The position numbers were made by a program, and so were the translations under genes. Shown piece by piece: positions 1 to 8,746 of a DNA stretch of 62,010 nucleotides. Source of the DNA: Candidatus Muproteobacteria bacterium (lineage in GTDB: Bacteria; Pseudomonadota; Gammaproteobacteria; Acidiferrobacterales; Sulfurifustaceae). How positions within the stretch are numbered: position 1 is the first letter of the stretch; the number at the start of each line of letters is the position of its first letter. The notes beneath the pieces were generated by a model, which was not told the DNA's origin, searched no databases, and saw nothing but the letters and a program-made list of their open reading frames with translations. The stretch spans positions 1 through 62,010 of the forward strand of contig DAIDLH010000045.1 in the NCBI GenBank assembly GCA_027449605.1. The letters run 5' to 3'.

Positions 1-270
1 GAGGTGATTTCCGGCAGCCATCCGCCGGAAGCCACTCAGCACATGGCCCGTCTCGCCGCCGAGCAGGGTTTTCTCGCCTCGGCCGGGTCCGATTTCCACG
101 ATCCGGAAAAAACCTGGATGGATCTCGGCCGGCTGCCGGCCTTGCCCGCCGGCTGTGTTCCGGTGTGGCGGGATTGGCCGAATGCGGAATGCGGAGTTCG
201 GAATGCAGAGTGCGAATCCGTTGCTGCCCCGCCGTTTATTCCGAATTCCGCACTCCGTACTCCGCATTAG
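1..270 (+). CDS. PHP-domain phosphoesterase, C-terminal fragment (RNase AM/YciV type)
   Basis: This is the C-terminal end of a gene that enters from the left edge. The segment SAGSDFHDPEKTW carries the Asp/His metal ligands typical of the end of a PHP domain, and the preceding GSHPPEATQHMARLAAEQGF is typical of the YciV family (RNase AM, a 5'-3' exonuclease that trims rRNA 5' ends). The yciO homologue starts 3 bases downstream, as in E. coli where these two genes are neighbours, which supports the assignment. The last ~30 codons are unlike the family: they read through an imperfect palindromic repeat (180-268), so the native C terminus has probably been replaced by repeat-encoded residues. 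Confidence 0.75.
   Translation, partial: EVISGSHPPEATQHMARLAAEQGFLASAGSDFHDPEKTWMDLGRLPALPAGCVPVWRDWPNAECGVRNAECESVAAPPFIPNSALRTPH
180..268. repeat. imperfect inverted repeat forming the 3' end of the PHP gene
   Basis: The left arm contains aatgcggaatgcggagttcg and related units. The right arm gaattccgcactccgtactc (243-262) plus cgcatt is its near reverse complement. The arms could form a long imperfect hairpin around a ~25-base loop. Dispersed units of this GGAATGCGGA-type composition look like a mobile intergenic palindrome. It lies inside the open reading frame and supplies the stop codon. Confidence 0.6.
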
Positions 271-273
271 CCC

Positions 274-897
274 ATGGCCCAGTATTTTCAAATTCACCCG
301 ACGCACCCGCAGTCGCGCCTGATCAAGCGCGCCGTGGACATCGTGCGCGCGGGCGGGGTGATCGTTTATCCGACGGATTCGAGCTACGCGCTCGGCTGCC
401 ACATCGGCGACAAGCAGGCGATGGAGCGCATCCGTCGCATCCGCCGCGTCGGCGACAATCATAATTTCACGCTGGTGTGCCGCGATCTTTCCGAGGTGGC
501 GCAATATGCGCGCGTGAGCAACGCCGATTACCGCCTGCTCAAGGCCAATACGCCCGGCCCGTATACCTTCCTCCTGCCGGCCACGCGCGAGGTGCCGCGG
601 CGTTTGCAGCACCCGAAGCGCAAAACCATCGGGCTGCGCGTCCCGGATCATGTGATTGCCCAGGCTTTGCTGGCCGAATTGAATGAGCCGCTCATGAGCT
701 CCACCCTGATCCTGCCGGGTGAGGACATGCCCCTCAGCGATCCGGAGGAAATCCGCGACCGGCTCGAGCACGACGTGGATCTGGTGCTGGACGGTGGGTT
801 TTGCGGTTTGGAGCCGACGACGGTGGTCGAACTCGAATCCGGCCACGCGACGGTAACGCGCCAGGGCAAGGGCGAATCGGCGCGTTTTACGGTCTGA
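274..897 (+). CDS. yciO: Sua5/YciO/YrdC-family protein, YciO subgroup
   Basis: The 207-residue protein has the YrdC fold throughout. The region around residues 25-45 (VRAGGVIVYPTDSSYALGC) and the RRIRR/NFTLVCRDL segment match the nucleotide-binding surface of the Sua5/YrdC/YciO family. Length and the late segment EPTTVVELESG fit YciO rather than the longer Sua5. YrdC/Sua5 make threonylcarbamoyl-AMP for tRNA t6A; the role of YciO is less clear and it is not the main t6A enzyme in E. coli. It follows the PHP gene directly, so the two are probably cotranscribed. Confidence 0.88.
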   Translation: MAQYFQIHPTHPQSRLIKRAVDIVRAGGVIVYPTDSSYALGCHIGDKQAMERIRRIRRVGDNHNFTLVCRDLSEVAQYARVSNADYRLLKANTPGPYTFLLPATREVPRRLQHPKRKTIGLRVPDHVIAQALLAELNEPLMSSTLILPGEDMPLSDPEEIRDRLEHDVDLVLDGGFCGLEPTTVVELESGHATVTRQGKGESARFTV

Positions 898-975
898 ATA
901 TCTCACAAAAATCAACCGGATAAAGCCAAATCGGAAGTTTCATGCCCCCCACGGTCCTGATATACTCCGCGGCCG

Positions 976-1629
976 ATGCCTGACCTAAGCACCCCCCAGC
1001 TGGTTGCCGTTGCCATCCTGCCGCTGCTGTTTGCCATTACCGTTCACGAAGTAGCCCATGGCTGGGTGGCCAGGAAATTCGGCGATCCCACGGCGCAGCG
1101 GCTCGGTCGTCTGACCCTGAATCCCCTGAAGCATATTGACCCGGTGGGAACCATCCTGGTCCCGGGCCTATTGCTGTTGCTTGGCGGGTTTGTTTTTGGC
1201 TGGGCCAAACCGGTTCCGGTAACTTGGGAAAATCTTCGTCATCCCAAGCGCGACATGGCCATCGTGGCGGCGGCTGGCCCCGCGGCAAATTTTCTCATGG
1301 CGCTTTTCTGGGCGGTGATCGCACGTGTCGGCGTGCAGCTTGGCGCTCTGTCATGGGCCGGTTTGCCGATGCAATACATGGGAATGTTTGGCATAGAAAT
1401 CAATGCGGTATTCATGATTCTTAATCTTCTCCCTTTACCGCCACTGGATGGCGGAAGGGTGGCGGTAGGTCTGTTACCGGGACCTTGGGCTTGGCAATTG
1501 GCCCGGATCGAGCCATTTGGTTTTTTCATTCTTCTGGCTCTGCTCGCGACTGGCATCTTGGGTACGATTATCGGACCACCCATTCATCTCGTAGAGCGTC
1601 TCATGGCGCTGATCGTGGGGTTGAGATGA
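976..1629 (+). CDS. site-2 protease family (M50) membrane metalloprotease
   Basis: The 217-residue integral membrane protein carries HEVAH at residues 24-28, the HExxH zinc site of M50 proteases, and PPLDGGR with Asp158 as the third zinc ligand. Several hydrophobic segments surround both motifs. It is a short PDZ-less member, like the 'site-2 protease family protein' usually found next to trpS and scpA in gammaproteobacteria. Its substrate cannot be inferred. Its stop codon overlaps the trpS start in an ATGA (1626-1629), implying translational coupling. Confidence 0.9.
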   Translation: MPDLSTPQLVAVAILPLLFAITVHEVAHGWVARKFGDPTAQRLGRLTLNPLKHIDPVGTILVPGLLLLLGGFVFGWAKPVPVTWENLRHPKRDMAIVAAAGPAANFLMALFWAVIARVGVQLGALSWAGLPMQYMGMFGIEINAVFMILNLLPLPPLDGGRVAVGLLPGPWAWQLARIEPFGFFILLALLATGILGTIIGPPIHLVERLMALIVGLR

Positions 1630-2849
1630 GCACGGTTCTGCCCGGCCAGACGATGCGGGTTCTCTCGGGAATGCGTCCCACCGGCCGGCTGCACCTGGGG
1701 CATTATCATGGGGTGCTTAAAAACTGGGTGAAACTCCAGTCCCAGTACGAATGTTTCTTTTTCGTGGCCGACTGGCATGCCCTGACCACCCATTACGAAG
1801 ACCCGCATATCATCGAGGAAAGTGTGTGGGACATGGTCATCGACTGGCTGGCGGCCGGGGTTGACCCGAACAACGCCACCCTGTTCATTCAGTCGCGGAT
1901 TCCGGCCCATGCCGAGCTGCATGTCCTGTTGTCCATGATTACGCCTCTGTCCTGGCTCGAGCGGGTGCCGTCGTACAAGGACCAGCAGCTTCAGCTCAAG
2001 GACCGGGATTTGTCCACCTATGGCTTCCTGGGCTATCCCTTGCTGCAAAGCGCCGATATCCTTATATACCGCGCGGGTATGGTGCCGGTGGGCGAGGACC
2101 AGGTGGCCCATGTCGAACTGACGCGCGAGGTGGCGCGCCGCTTCAACCACCTGTACGGCCGCGAGCCGGGCTATGAGCTACGTGCCGAGGAAGCGATCAA
2201 GAAAATGGGCAAGAAGAACGCCAAGCTGTATCGCGAGCTGCGCACCGCCTACATGGAGCAGGGCGACCGCGAAGCGCTGGAGACGGCGCGCGCGCTGCTG
2301 GAACGGCAGAAGAACATCGCCCTGGGCGACAAGGAAAGATTGTTCGGTTATCTCGAAGGCGGGGGCAAGATCATTTTGCCCGAGCCGCAAGCCATGCTGA
2401 CCCACGCCCCCAAGATGCCGGGGCTCGACGGACGCAAGATGTCGAAGTCCTACGACAACGTCATCAGCCTGCGCGAGCCGCCGGCCGAGGTGGAAAAGAA
2501 ACTGCGCACCATGCCCACCGATCCGGCGCGCGTGCACCGCACCGACCCGGGCGACCCGGACAAGTGCCCGGTGTGGGATTTTCACTTGATCTACTCGGAC
2601 GAGGAAAAGAAGAACTGGGTGCAAAACGGCTGCCGTTCGGCGAAAATTGGCTGCCTTGAATGCAAACAGCCGATCATTGATGCCGTGCTGGCGGAACTGA
2701 AACCGATTCAGGAACGCGCCGCGGAATTTTCGCGCGATCCGCTGGCGGTGAAGAACATTATCGCCGACGGCAACAAGCGCGCGCAGGAGACGGCGGAGGC
2801 GACGCTCGCCGATGTGCGCGCCGCCATCGGCCTGGGATACGGCGGATGA
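1626..2849 (+). CDS. trpS: tryptophan--tRNA ligase
   Basis: This class I aminoacyl-tRNA synthetase charges tRNA-Trp. The HIGH-type motif is PTGRLHLGH at residues 18-26 and KMSKS is at about 271-275. Both lie in a Rossmann fold with SADILIYRAGMVPVGEDQ between them. At 407 residues it is longer than the ~330-residue E. coli enzyme. The extra length is a charged helical insertion (about residues 185-240, rich in Lys/Arg/Glu) before the KMSKS loop, as in the longer TrpRS subgroup. The open frame extends upstream to 1485, but that part overlaps the protease gene out of frame; the ATGA overlap at 1626 is the likely start. Confidence 0.95.
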   Translation: MSTVLPGQTMRVLSGMRPTGRLHLGHYHGVLKNWVKLQSQYECFFFVADWHALTTHYEDPHIIEESVWDMVIDWLAAGVDPNNATLFIQSRIPAHAELHVLLSMITPLSWLERVPSYKDQQLQLKDRDLSTYGFLGYPLLQSADILIYRAGMVPVGEDQVAHVELTREVARRFNHLYGREPGYELRAEEAIKKMGKKNAKLYRELRTAYMEQGDREALETARALLERQKNIALGDKERLFGYLEGGGKIILPEPQAMLTHAPKMPGLDGRKMSKSYDNVISLREPPAEVEKKLRTMPTDPARVHRTDPGDPDKCPVWDFHLIYSDEEKKNWVQNGCRSAKIGCLECKQPIIDAVLAELKPIQERAAEFSRDPLAVKNIIADGNKRAQETAEATLADVRAAIGLGYGG

Positions 2850-3643
2850 GCGAAACGATCGAGACGCCAGCAGCAACGCCCGTGGCCGTGATCCGCGGCG
2901 AAACGCTGACCAAGCTGCCGGAGGATTTGTACATTCCACCGGATGCGCTGGAGATTTTTCTTGAAACCTTTTCGGGTCCGCTCGACCTGCTGCTGTATCT
3001 GATCCGCAAGCAGAACCTCGACATCCTCGATATTCCCATCGCCGAAGTCACGCGCCAGTATATGGGCTACGTCGAGCTGATGCAGACGGTCAAGCTGGAG
3101 CTGGCCGCGGAATACCTGGTCATGGCCGCGATGCTGGCGGAAATCAAATCGCGCATGCTGTTGCCGCGCCCGGCCGGCGAAGGCGGCGAGGAAGCCGACC
3201 CGCGCGCCGAACTGGTGCGCCGGCTGCAGGAATACGAACGTTATCGCACCGCCGCCGAATCCCTGGACCAGCTGCCGCGGGTCGGGCGCGAGGTGCATCT
3301 GGTGGTCATCGAAAACGATCATCCGCCGGTCAAGCGGATCGAGCCGAACGTCAGCCTGTTCGACCTCCTGGATGCCTTCAAGGAGGTGCTTGTGCGCGCC
3401 GAACTTTACCGGCATCATCGTGTCCAGCTGGAACCGCTGTCGGTACGCGAACGCATGACCCGGATACTGGCGAGGATCAACAGCGAGGCATTCGTGAGTT
3501 TCGAGGAAATGTTCGACCTGAGCGAAGGTCGCCGCGGTCTGGTGGTGACCTTCATGGCGATTCTCGAGCTGCTGAAGGAATCGCTGGTGGTCGTGGTCCA
3601 GCAGGAACCCTTTGCACCCATTCATCTCAAGGCGGCGGCCTGA
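2846..3643 (+). CDS. scpA: segregation and condensation protein A
   Basis: ScpA is the kleisin subunit that joins SMC heads in the bacterial condensin-like complex. The 265-residue protein has the typical N-terminal part EIFLETFSGPLDLLLYLIRK near residues 32-51. This is followed by the helical kleisin core (QNLDILDIPIAEVTRQYM, EYLVMAAMLAEIKSRMLLP) and a C-terminal winged-helix part. Its start overlaps the trpS stop by four bases and its stop overlaps the scpB start, so the three genes form one transcription unit. No smc gene is in the window. Confidence 0.95.
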   Translation: MSETIETPAATPVAVIRGETLTKLPEDLYIPPDALEIFLETFSGPLDLLLYLIRKQNLDILDIPIAEVTRQYMGYVELMQTVKLELAAEYLVMAAMLAEIKSRMLLPRPAGEGGEEADPRAELVRRLQEYERYRTAAESLDQLPRVGREVHLVVIENDHPPVKRIEPNVSLFDLLDAFKEVLVRAELYRHHRVQLEPLSVRERMTRILARINSEAFVSFEEMFDLSEGRRGLVVTFMAILELLKESLVVVVQQEPFAPIHLKAAA

Positions 3644-4338
3644 TGAGCGAGCCCAACGCAGAACTGAAGAACATCATCGAAGCGGCGCTGCTGGTCGCGG
3701 GCCAGCCGCTGACCATCGACAAGATGCTGACGATGTTTCCGGCCGAATCGCAGCCGACGCGCGAGGAGGTCCGCGACACCATCGAGCAGCTCGTGGAGGA
3801 ATACGCCGAGCGCGTGGTGGAACTGAAACAGATCGACCGCGCCTGGCGTTTCCAGACGCGCGACAAGTACGCTCCCTGGATCACGCGCCTGGCCGAGGAA
3901 CGGCCGGCGCGTTATTCGCGCGCGCTGCTCGAAACCCTGGCCATCATCGCCTATCGTCAGCCGGTGACCCGCGGCGACATCGAGGAAATCCGCGGCGTTT
4001 CCGTGAGCACCGACATCATCAAGACGCTGCTCGGACGCGAGTGGATACGTCAAGTGGGCATACGCAACGTCCCCGGACGCCCCGCGCTGTACGGCACCAC
4101 GCGCGAGTTTCTCGAGCATTTCAACCTGAAGAGCCTCGAAGAACTGCCGCCGCTGTCGGCGCTGCGCGATCTCGACGTCATCAGCAACGAATTGAACCTG
4201 CGCCTGGACCTCGAGCCCGGCGCGGAGCCGGCGTCTCCCGCGGCCATGACCACGGCCGAGGGTGAATCATCTGCCGAGACACATGACGAGTCAGAGCCGG
4301 CGACGCTGATGGAAGCCCGCACGGCACAGCGTGACTGA
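3643..4338 (+). CDS. scpB: segregation and condensation protein B
   Basis: ScpB is the winged-helix (kite) partner of ScpA in the SMC complex. The 231-residue protein contains two winged-helix domains. Diagnostic segments are LLETLAIIAYRQPVTRGDIE near residue 88 and GREWIRQVGIRNVPGRPALYG near 128. The C-terminal tail (about 185-231) is acidic and low in complexity. Start and scpA stop share TGATG at 3641-3645. The rluB gene follows, the usual order in gammaproteobacteria. Confidence 0.95.
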   Translation: MSEPNAELKNIIEAALLVAGQPLTIDKMLTMFPAESQPTREEVRDTIEQLVEEYAERVVELKQIDRAWRFQTRDKYAPWITRLAEERPARYSRALLETLAIIAYRQPVTRGDIEEIRGVSVSTDIIKTLLGREWIRQVGIRNVPGRPALYGTTREFLEHFNLKSLEELPPLSALRDLDVISNELNLRLDLEPGAEPASPAAMTTAEGESSAETHDESEPATLMEARTAQRD

Positions 4339-4382
4339 GCGGAGCGTCCCGGCCGGGGAGAAGCTGGTCGCTCTCGGCATCC

Positions 4383-5294
4383 ATGCCTCCCGCGACATTT
4401 GCACGTCCCTGTGCATCACAAAAAGTTGTGGTAGGTGAACGGCTGCAAAAGGTGTTGGCGCGCGCCGGCTGGGGTTCCCGGCGGCAGATCGAGCGCTGGA
4501 TCGAGGAAGGCCGCATCACGATAGACGGCAAACCCGCCACGCTTGGCGCCCGCGTCACTCCCGATCAGGTTCTGCGCGTCGACGGACGCAACGTCCCGAC
4601 ATATTCCTTTGAAGTCAAACCGCGCCTCCTGATTTATCACAAGCCGGTCGGGGAGGTCTGCACCCGTTCCGATCCGCAGGGCCGGCCCACGGTTTTCGAA
4701 AAACTCCCCAAGCTGCGCGGTTCGCGCTGGATCAACATCGGCCGCCTGGATTACAACACCTCCGGGCTGTTGCTGTTCACCACCGACGGCGAACTGGCCA
4801 ATCGCCTGATGCACCCGTCGCATGAGATCGAACGCGAGTACGCGGTGCGCGTGCTGGGCAAGGTGAGCGACGAAATGCTGGCGCGGCTGAAGGCGGGCGT
4901 GATGCTGGATGACGGCCCGGCGCGTTTCGACGCCATCGTCGATGCCGGCGGCGCCGGCGCGAACCGCTGGTACCACGTGGTATTGAAGGAAGGGCGCAAC
5001 CGCGAAGTGCGCCGGTTGTGGGAGGCCGTGGGCGTGAAAGTCAGCCGGCTGATGCGCGTGCGCTTCGGCCCCGTCGTGCTTCCGCCGCATTTTCATACCG
5101 GACGCACGGTCGAGATGGACGAGGATTCGGCGGCGGCGTTGTACGATGTCGTCGGACTGAAACTGCCTCAGCCCGCTAAGAAAAGCGCGCCGGAATCGCG
5201 CGTATCCCGCGGCAAATCCCGTCCGCGCCGCGATTCCGATATGTCCCGGAACCGTTCCGATGCGCGCCGCCGCAGAACCGCGCGCCGGCCCTAA
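4383..5294 (+). CDS. rluB: 23S rRNA pseudouridine(2605) synthase
   Basis: RluB isomerises uridine 2605 of 23S rRNA. An N-terminal S4 RNA-binding domain (ERLQKVLARAGWGSRRQIER) is followed by the RsuA/RluB/E/F catalytic domain with GRLDYNTSGLLL, whose Asp (residue 123 from this start) is the nucleophile. NREVRRLWEAVG is the conserved late motif. The last ~40 residues are a basic Arg/Lys/Ser tail. ATG at 4383 has no good ribosome-binding site. GTG at 4428, just before GERLQKVL, is an alternative start closer to the domain boundary. Confidence 0.93.
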   Translation: MPPATFARPCASQKVVVGERLQKVLARAGWGSRRQIERWIEEGRITIDGKPATLGARVTPDQVLRVDGRNVPTYSFEVKPRLLIYHKPVGEVCTRSDPQGRPTVFEKLPKLRGSRWINIGRLDYNTSGLLLFTTDGELANRLMHPSHEIEREYAVRVLGKVSDEMLARLKAGVMLDDGPARFDAIVDAGGAGANRWYHVVLKEGRNREVRRLWEAVGVKVSRLMRVRFGPVVLPPHFHTGRTVEMDEDSAAALYDVVGLKLPQPAKKSAPESRVSRGKSRPRRDSDMSRNRSDARRRRTARRP

Positions 5295-6214
5295 AAAGCC
5301 TCTTTTTCCATTTCGAGGTATACCTGGTTGGCATTGCGCCTGGCCAGTTGATCGAAATTGGCCAGATGTTTGAATCCGGATTGATCAATTTTGTCCACGG
5401 CGTCTTGCAGCGTGTCGCCCCGGTCAAGTGATTTTCCGATTTCTTCACGCAGATAAACCAGATAATCGCGCGTTTCCTTGCGTGCCCGATCCGGATCGGC
5501 AGGGTGACCATGGCCTGGAATAATTATTTTCGGGCCAAGCTGTGCCAGCCTGTCGAATACCTTCACCCAGTTTCCGGAGTGGCTGATCGACAGCACTCCC
5601 AGCATGCGTTCGGTATAAACAATGTCTCCGGAAAAAATTATCCTCTGTCGCGGAAGCCAGACGATCAAGTCGCCTGGCGTATGCGCATGCCCGAAGTGCA
5701 GAAGTTGCACGACGGTGTTGCCCGGTCTTATTTCACGTTTGTCGTCCACCGCTTCATCAGGGTAGGCGAGTGTCGTCCCCACCGCTTTCTCCCTGAGCAA
5801 TGTTCTGTTGGCCTCGACCTGGGTTTCGCCGGTTTCGCGCATTAACCGCCCGGCTTCCCTGTGCGCCAGGATCGTCGCGCCGATGGATTTGAAGTAGCTG
5901 TTGCCCAGCCATTGATGGTTCTGGCTGTTGACATTCACGACCCATTTCACGGCCTGTGGGGTGATTTTCCTGATTGCGGCGTGCAGCGCCTTCGCGACGC
6001 GAGCGCTCGGGCCTGAATTGATCACCAGCACGCCATTGTCGGTAACGATAAAGCCCAGATTGTTGTTCAGTCCGTCGTTTTCGTGGGTTTGAGGGCCGAG
6101 ATCGCCGATGACCGCGTAGACATCCGGAGCAATTTTGACGGGGTTCAGCGTCAGTTCCGCGGCTTGGGTCGGGAAGGCAAGAAAAAGGCCGGCTAAGAGA
6201 GCTGGTGCACGCAT
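5291..6214 (-). CDS. exported metallo-beta-lactamase-fold protein with altered motif 2
   Basis: The 307-residue protein starts at 6214, where a signal peptide (MRAPALLAGLFLAFPTQAAE) begins just after a GAGG; a longer frame to 6265 lacks these signs. The fold is metallo-beta-lactamase, resembling the SoxH/quinoprotein-relay hydrolases. The usual HxHxDH is replaced by NSQNHQ (residues 96-101). Later ligands remain: HAHTPGD (His178), FSGD (Asp197) and PGHGHP (His235). It may bind one metal or a different one. Its 3' end overlaps the rluB 3' end by four bases, convergently. The substrate is unknown. Confidence 0.82.
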   Translation of the reverse strand: MRAPALLAGLFLAFPTQAAELTLNPVKIAPDVYAVIGDLGPQTHENDGLNNNLGFIVTDNGVLVINSGPSARVAKALHAAIRKITPQAVKWVVNVNSQNHQWLGNSYFKSIGATILAHREAGRLMRETGETQVEANRTLLREKAVGTTLAYPDEAVDDKREIRPGNTVVQLLHFGHAHTPGDLIVWLPRQRIIFSGDIVYTERMLGVLSISHSGNWVKVFDRLAQLGPKIIIPGHGHPADPDRARKETRDYLVYLREEIGKSLDRGDTLQDAVDKIDQSGFKHLANFDQLARRNANQVYLEMEKEAF

Positions 6215-6266
6215 GGGTCGCCTCGTGTCGTGATTGGCCGCCAGTTTACCACACGGATTATTCACT

Positions 6267-6293
6267 GTAATAAATATTACATATATGTAGAAT
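6267..6293 (+). promoter_or_regulatory. operator-like palindromes before chrB
   Basis: Two short AT-rich palindromes lie directly upstream of chrB: GTAATAAATATTAC (6267-6280, six-base arms) and ACATATATGT (6279-6288). A possible -10 box TAGAAT follows at 6288-6293, eight bases before the ATG. No Shine-Dalgarno is visible, so the transcript may be nearly leaderless. ChrB-type proteins are chromate-responsive regulators in other bacteria, which makes this a candidate autoregulatory site; this is inference. Confidence 0.45.
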
Positions 6294-6300
6294 CATCGAC

Positions 6301-7257
6301 ATGAAAGATTCCGCCAAGCCCCTTTGGTCCATGCTGGTCATCAGCCTTCCCGGGCGACGCGCCACGCCGCGCATGCGCGTCTGGCGCGCCTTGAAGGGAC
6401 TGGGGGCGGCGGTGTTGCGCGACGGGGTTTATCTGCTGCCGTACAGCGAATCGGCTGTGAGGTCGTTGCAGGAACAGGCTGCGGTGGTGCGGGATTCCGG
6501 AGGTGACGCGCACGTCATCACGTTCGGCAGCACGGAGCCGTCGCAGTCCGAGTATTTTCGCGCGCTGTTCGATCGTACCGATGATTATGCGCGCCTTGTC
6601 GGGTCGATTCGGAAGCTCAAGCCCGCGTTGACGCGGAAGCGCGCTGTCCCTGCCTCACGTTTGCTGCGAAAAATGCGCCGCGAGTTCGAGTCGGTGGCAA
6701 CCGTCGATCCCTTTCCCGGGCCGGCGAAAGAGCAGGTACAGCATCTGTTGTCCGAAACCGAAGCGGCACTCAGCGCGCTGCTTTCTCCGGGCGAGCCGCG
6801 GCCGACGACACGGGAAATTCGCCGGCTCCACAGGCGGGACTATCAGCGACGTGTCTGGGCCACGCGCGCCCGACCGTGGGTGGACCGTCTGGCCTCCGCG
6901 TGGCTGATTCACCGGTTCATCGATCCCAAGGCTCGTTTCATCTGGCTGAAAGATCCCAGGCGTTGTCCGGCCAGGGCGATCGGATTCGATTTTGATGGCG
7001 CGGCTTTCAGTCATGTCGGCGCGCGCGTCACCTTCGAGGTCCTGCTGGCCAGTTTCGATCTGGAAAACGACGCGGCGCTCGCGCGCCTGGCGGGACTGGT
7101 GCATTACCTCGATATCGGCGGCGTGCCGGTGGCGGAAGCCGCCGGGCTCGAGATGGTTTTGAACGGCATGCGCCAACGATATGCCGATGACGACAGGTTG
7201 CTCAAGGAAGCATGCAAGTCCTTCGATTTTTTATATGCCGCATACACCGAAGAATAA
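6301..7257 (+). CDS. chrB: chromate resistance regulator ChrB, full length
   Basis: The 318-residue protein has both ChrB parts. The N-terminal part (WSMLVISLPGRRATPRMRVW to about residue 100) matches the ChrB N-terminal winged-helix-like domain. The C-terminal part (RPWVDRLASAWLIHRFIDPK onward, residues ~195-318) is the ChrB C-terminal domain with the conserved DRLASAWLIHRFID motif. ChrB is known in Ochrobactrum and Cupriavidus as a chromate-sensing regulator of chrA. It begins the chromate cassette and chrA follows 18 bases later. Confidence 0.88.
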   Translation: MKDSAKPLWSMLVISLPGRRATPRMRVWRALKGLGAAVLRDGVYLLPYSESAVRSLQEQAAVVRDSGGDAHVITFGSTEPSQSEYFRALFDRTDDYARLVGSIRKLKPALTRKRAVPASRLLRKMRREFESVATVDPFPGPAKEQVQHLLSETEAALSALLSPGEPRPTTREIRRLHRRDYQRRVWATRARPWVDRLASAWLIHRFIDPKARFIWLKDPRRCPARAIGFDFDGAAFSHVGARVTFEVLLASFDLENDAALARLAGLVHYLDIGGVPVAEAAGLEMVLNGMRQRYADDDRLLKEACKSFDFLYAAYTEE

Positions 7258-7275
7258 GAGAGATGGTGAAAATCC

Positions 7276-8673
7276 ATGAATGTCGCCTCAAAAGCGCATG
7301 ACACGATGCAGCCGCCGCAACCGGTTTCCTTCGGCGAGGCGTTTCTTTACTGGCTGAAACTCGGTTTCGTCAGCTTCGGCGGCCCTGCGGGGCAGATCAG
7401 CATGATGCATCAGGAACTGGTTGAACGTCGCCGCTGGATTTCGGAACACCGGTTCCTGCACGCGCTCAACTACTGCATGGTTTTGCCGGGTCCCGAGGCG
7501 CAACAACTCGCCGTCTACATCGGCTGGCTGATGCATGGCTTGAAAGGCGGCATCACCGCCGGCGTGCTGTTCGTCCTGCCGTCGTTGTTCATACTCATCG
7601 CACTGACCTGGGTCTACCTCGCATTCGGCAACGTGCCGGCCGTGGCGGGCATTCTCTACGGCATCAAGCCGGCGGTGACGGCCATCGTCGTGTTTGCCGC
7701 GTATCGTATCGGTTCGCGCGCGCTGAAAAACGGCGTGCTGTGGGCCATGGCCGCGGCCGCGTTCGTGGCGATCTTTGTCATGGATGTCCCGTTTCCCTAC
7801 ATCGTGTTGACGGCTGGTGCGATCGGTTATCTCGGCGGCCGCATCGCACCGTCCCGGTTCAGGGCCGGCGGGCACCACGGCGATGGACAAAAGGAATACG
7901 GCCCGGCGCTGATCGACGACCACACGCCGCCGCCGGAGCACGCACGTTTCAGATGGGCGCGGGTCATTACCTATGCCAGCGCCGGTCTGCTGATCTGGCT
8001 GGGCGTGATGGCCGTGTTGTTTACGCAGTTTGGCTGGCAGGGCGGGTTGACGCAAATGGGCTGGTTTTTCACCAAGGCCGCGCTCGTGACTTTCGGCGGC
8101 GCCTACGCGGTTCTGCCTTATGTGTATCAGGGAGGCGTGGAACAGTATCAATGGCTGACAGGCCCGCAGATGATCGATGGTCTCGCGCTCGGCGAAACCA
8201 CGCCCGGGCCGCTGATCATGGTCGTCGCCTTCGTCGGTTTCGTCGGCGGCTGGACCCGGGAATTTTTTGGAGCAGAATCCCTCGCAGCGGCGGGCATGAT
8301 GGGCGCGTCGGTGGCGACGTTCTTTACCTTCCTGCCTTCGTTTTTGTTCATCCTGCTCGGTGCGCCGGCGGTGGAAGCGACGCGCGGAGACCTGAAATTC
8401 ACCGCGCCGCTGACCGGCATCACCGCGGCGGTCGTGGGCGTGGTGCTGAATCTGGCGGTGTTCTTCGCCTATCACGTGCTGTGGCCGCGTGGATTGGCGC
8501 AACCGCTCACGGCACAGACGCTGTTCGCCGGTTTCGAATGGCTTTCGCTTCTGATCGGCGCCGGCGCGTTTGTCGCGCTGTTTCGCTGCAAGATCGGAAT
8601 CATACCGGTGATCGGCGTTTGCGGCCTGATCGGTCTCGGTCATGTCCTGCTCCAGCCGTTTGTTTTCGTCTGA
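7276..8673 (+). CDS. chrA: chromate efflux transporter, two-domain type
   Basis: ChrA exports chromate from the cytoplasm. The 465-residue protein has two homologous membrane halves. The first has WLKLGFVSFGGPAGQISMMH and a PGPEAQQLAVYIG motif. The second has TKAALVTFGGAYAVLPYV and GLALGETTPGPLIMVVAFVG. The FGG and PGP signatures occur in each half, as in long-chain CHR proteins. A His/Asp-rich cytoplasmic linker (about 195-225) separates them. The start at 7276 lies after AGAGATGGTGAAA, and chrB is directly upstream. Confidence 0.94.
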   Translation: MNVASKAHDTMQPPQPVSFGEAFLYWLKLGFVSFGGPAGQISMMHQELVERRRWISEHRFLHALNYCMVLPGPEAQQLAVYIGWLMHGLKGGITAGVLFVLPSLFILIALTWVYLAFGNVPAVAGILYGIKPAVTAIVVFAAYRIGSRALKNGVLWAMAAAAFVAIFVMDVPFPYIVLTAGAIGYLGGRIAPSRFRAGGHHGDGQKEYGPALIDDHTPPPEHARFRWARVITYASAGLLIWLGVMAVLFTQFGWQGGLTQMGWFFTKAALVTFGGAYAVLPYVYQGGVEQYQWLTGPQMIDGLALGETTPGPLIMVVAFVGFVGGWTREFFGAESLAAAGMMGASVATFFTFLPSFLFILLGAPAVEATRGDLKFTAPLTGITAAVVGVVLNLAVFFAYHVLWPRGLAQPLTAQTLFAGFEWLSLLIGAGAFVALFRCKIGIIPVIGVCGLIGLGHVLLQPFVFV

Positions 8674-8746
8674 CGACTTGCGGGAGCCGGGGATAGTGAC
8701 TTTAATTATGCCTATGTCATCTCATTCTCCTCGAGGACCGCTCAGC

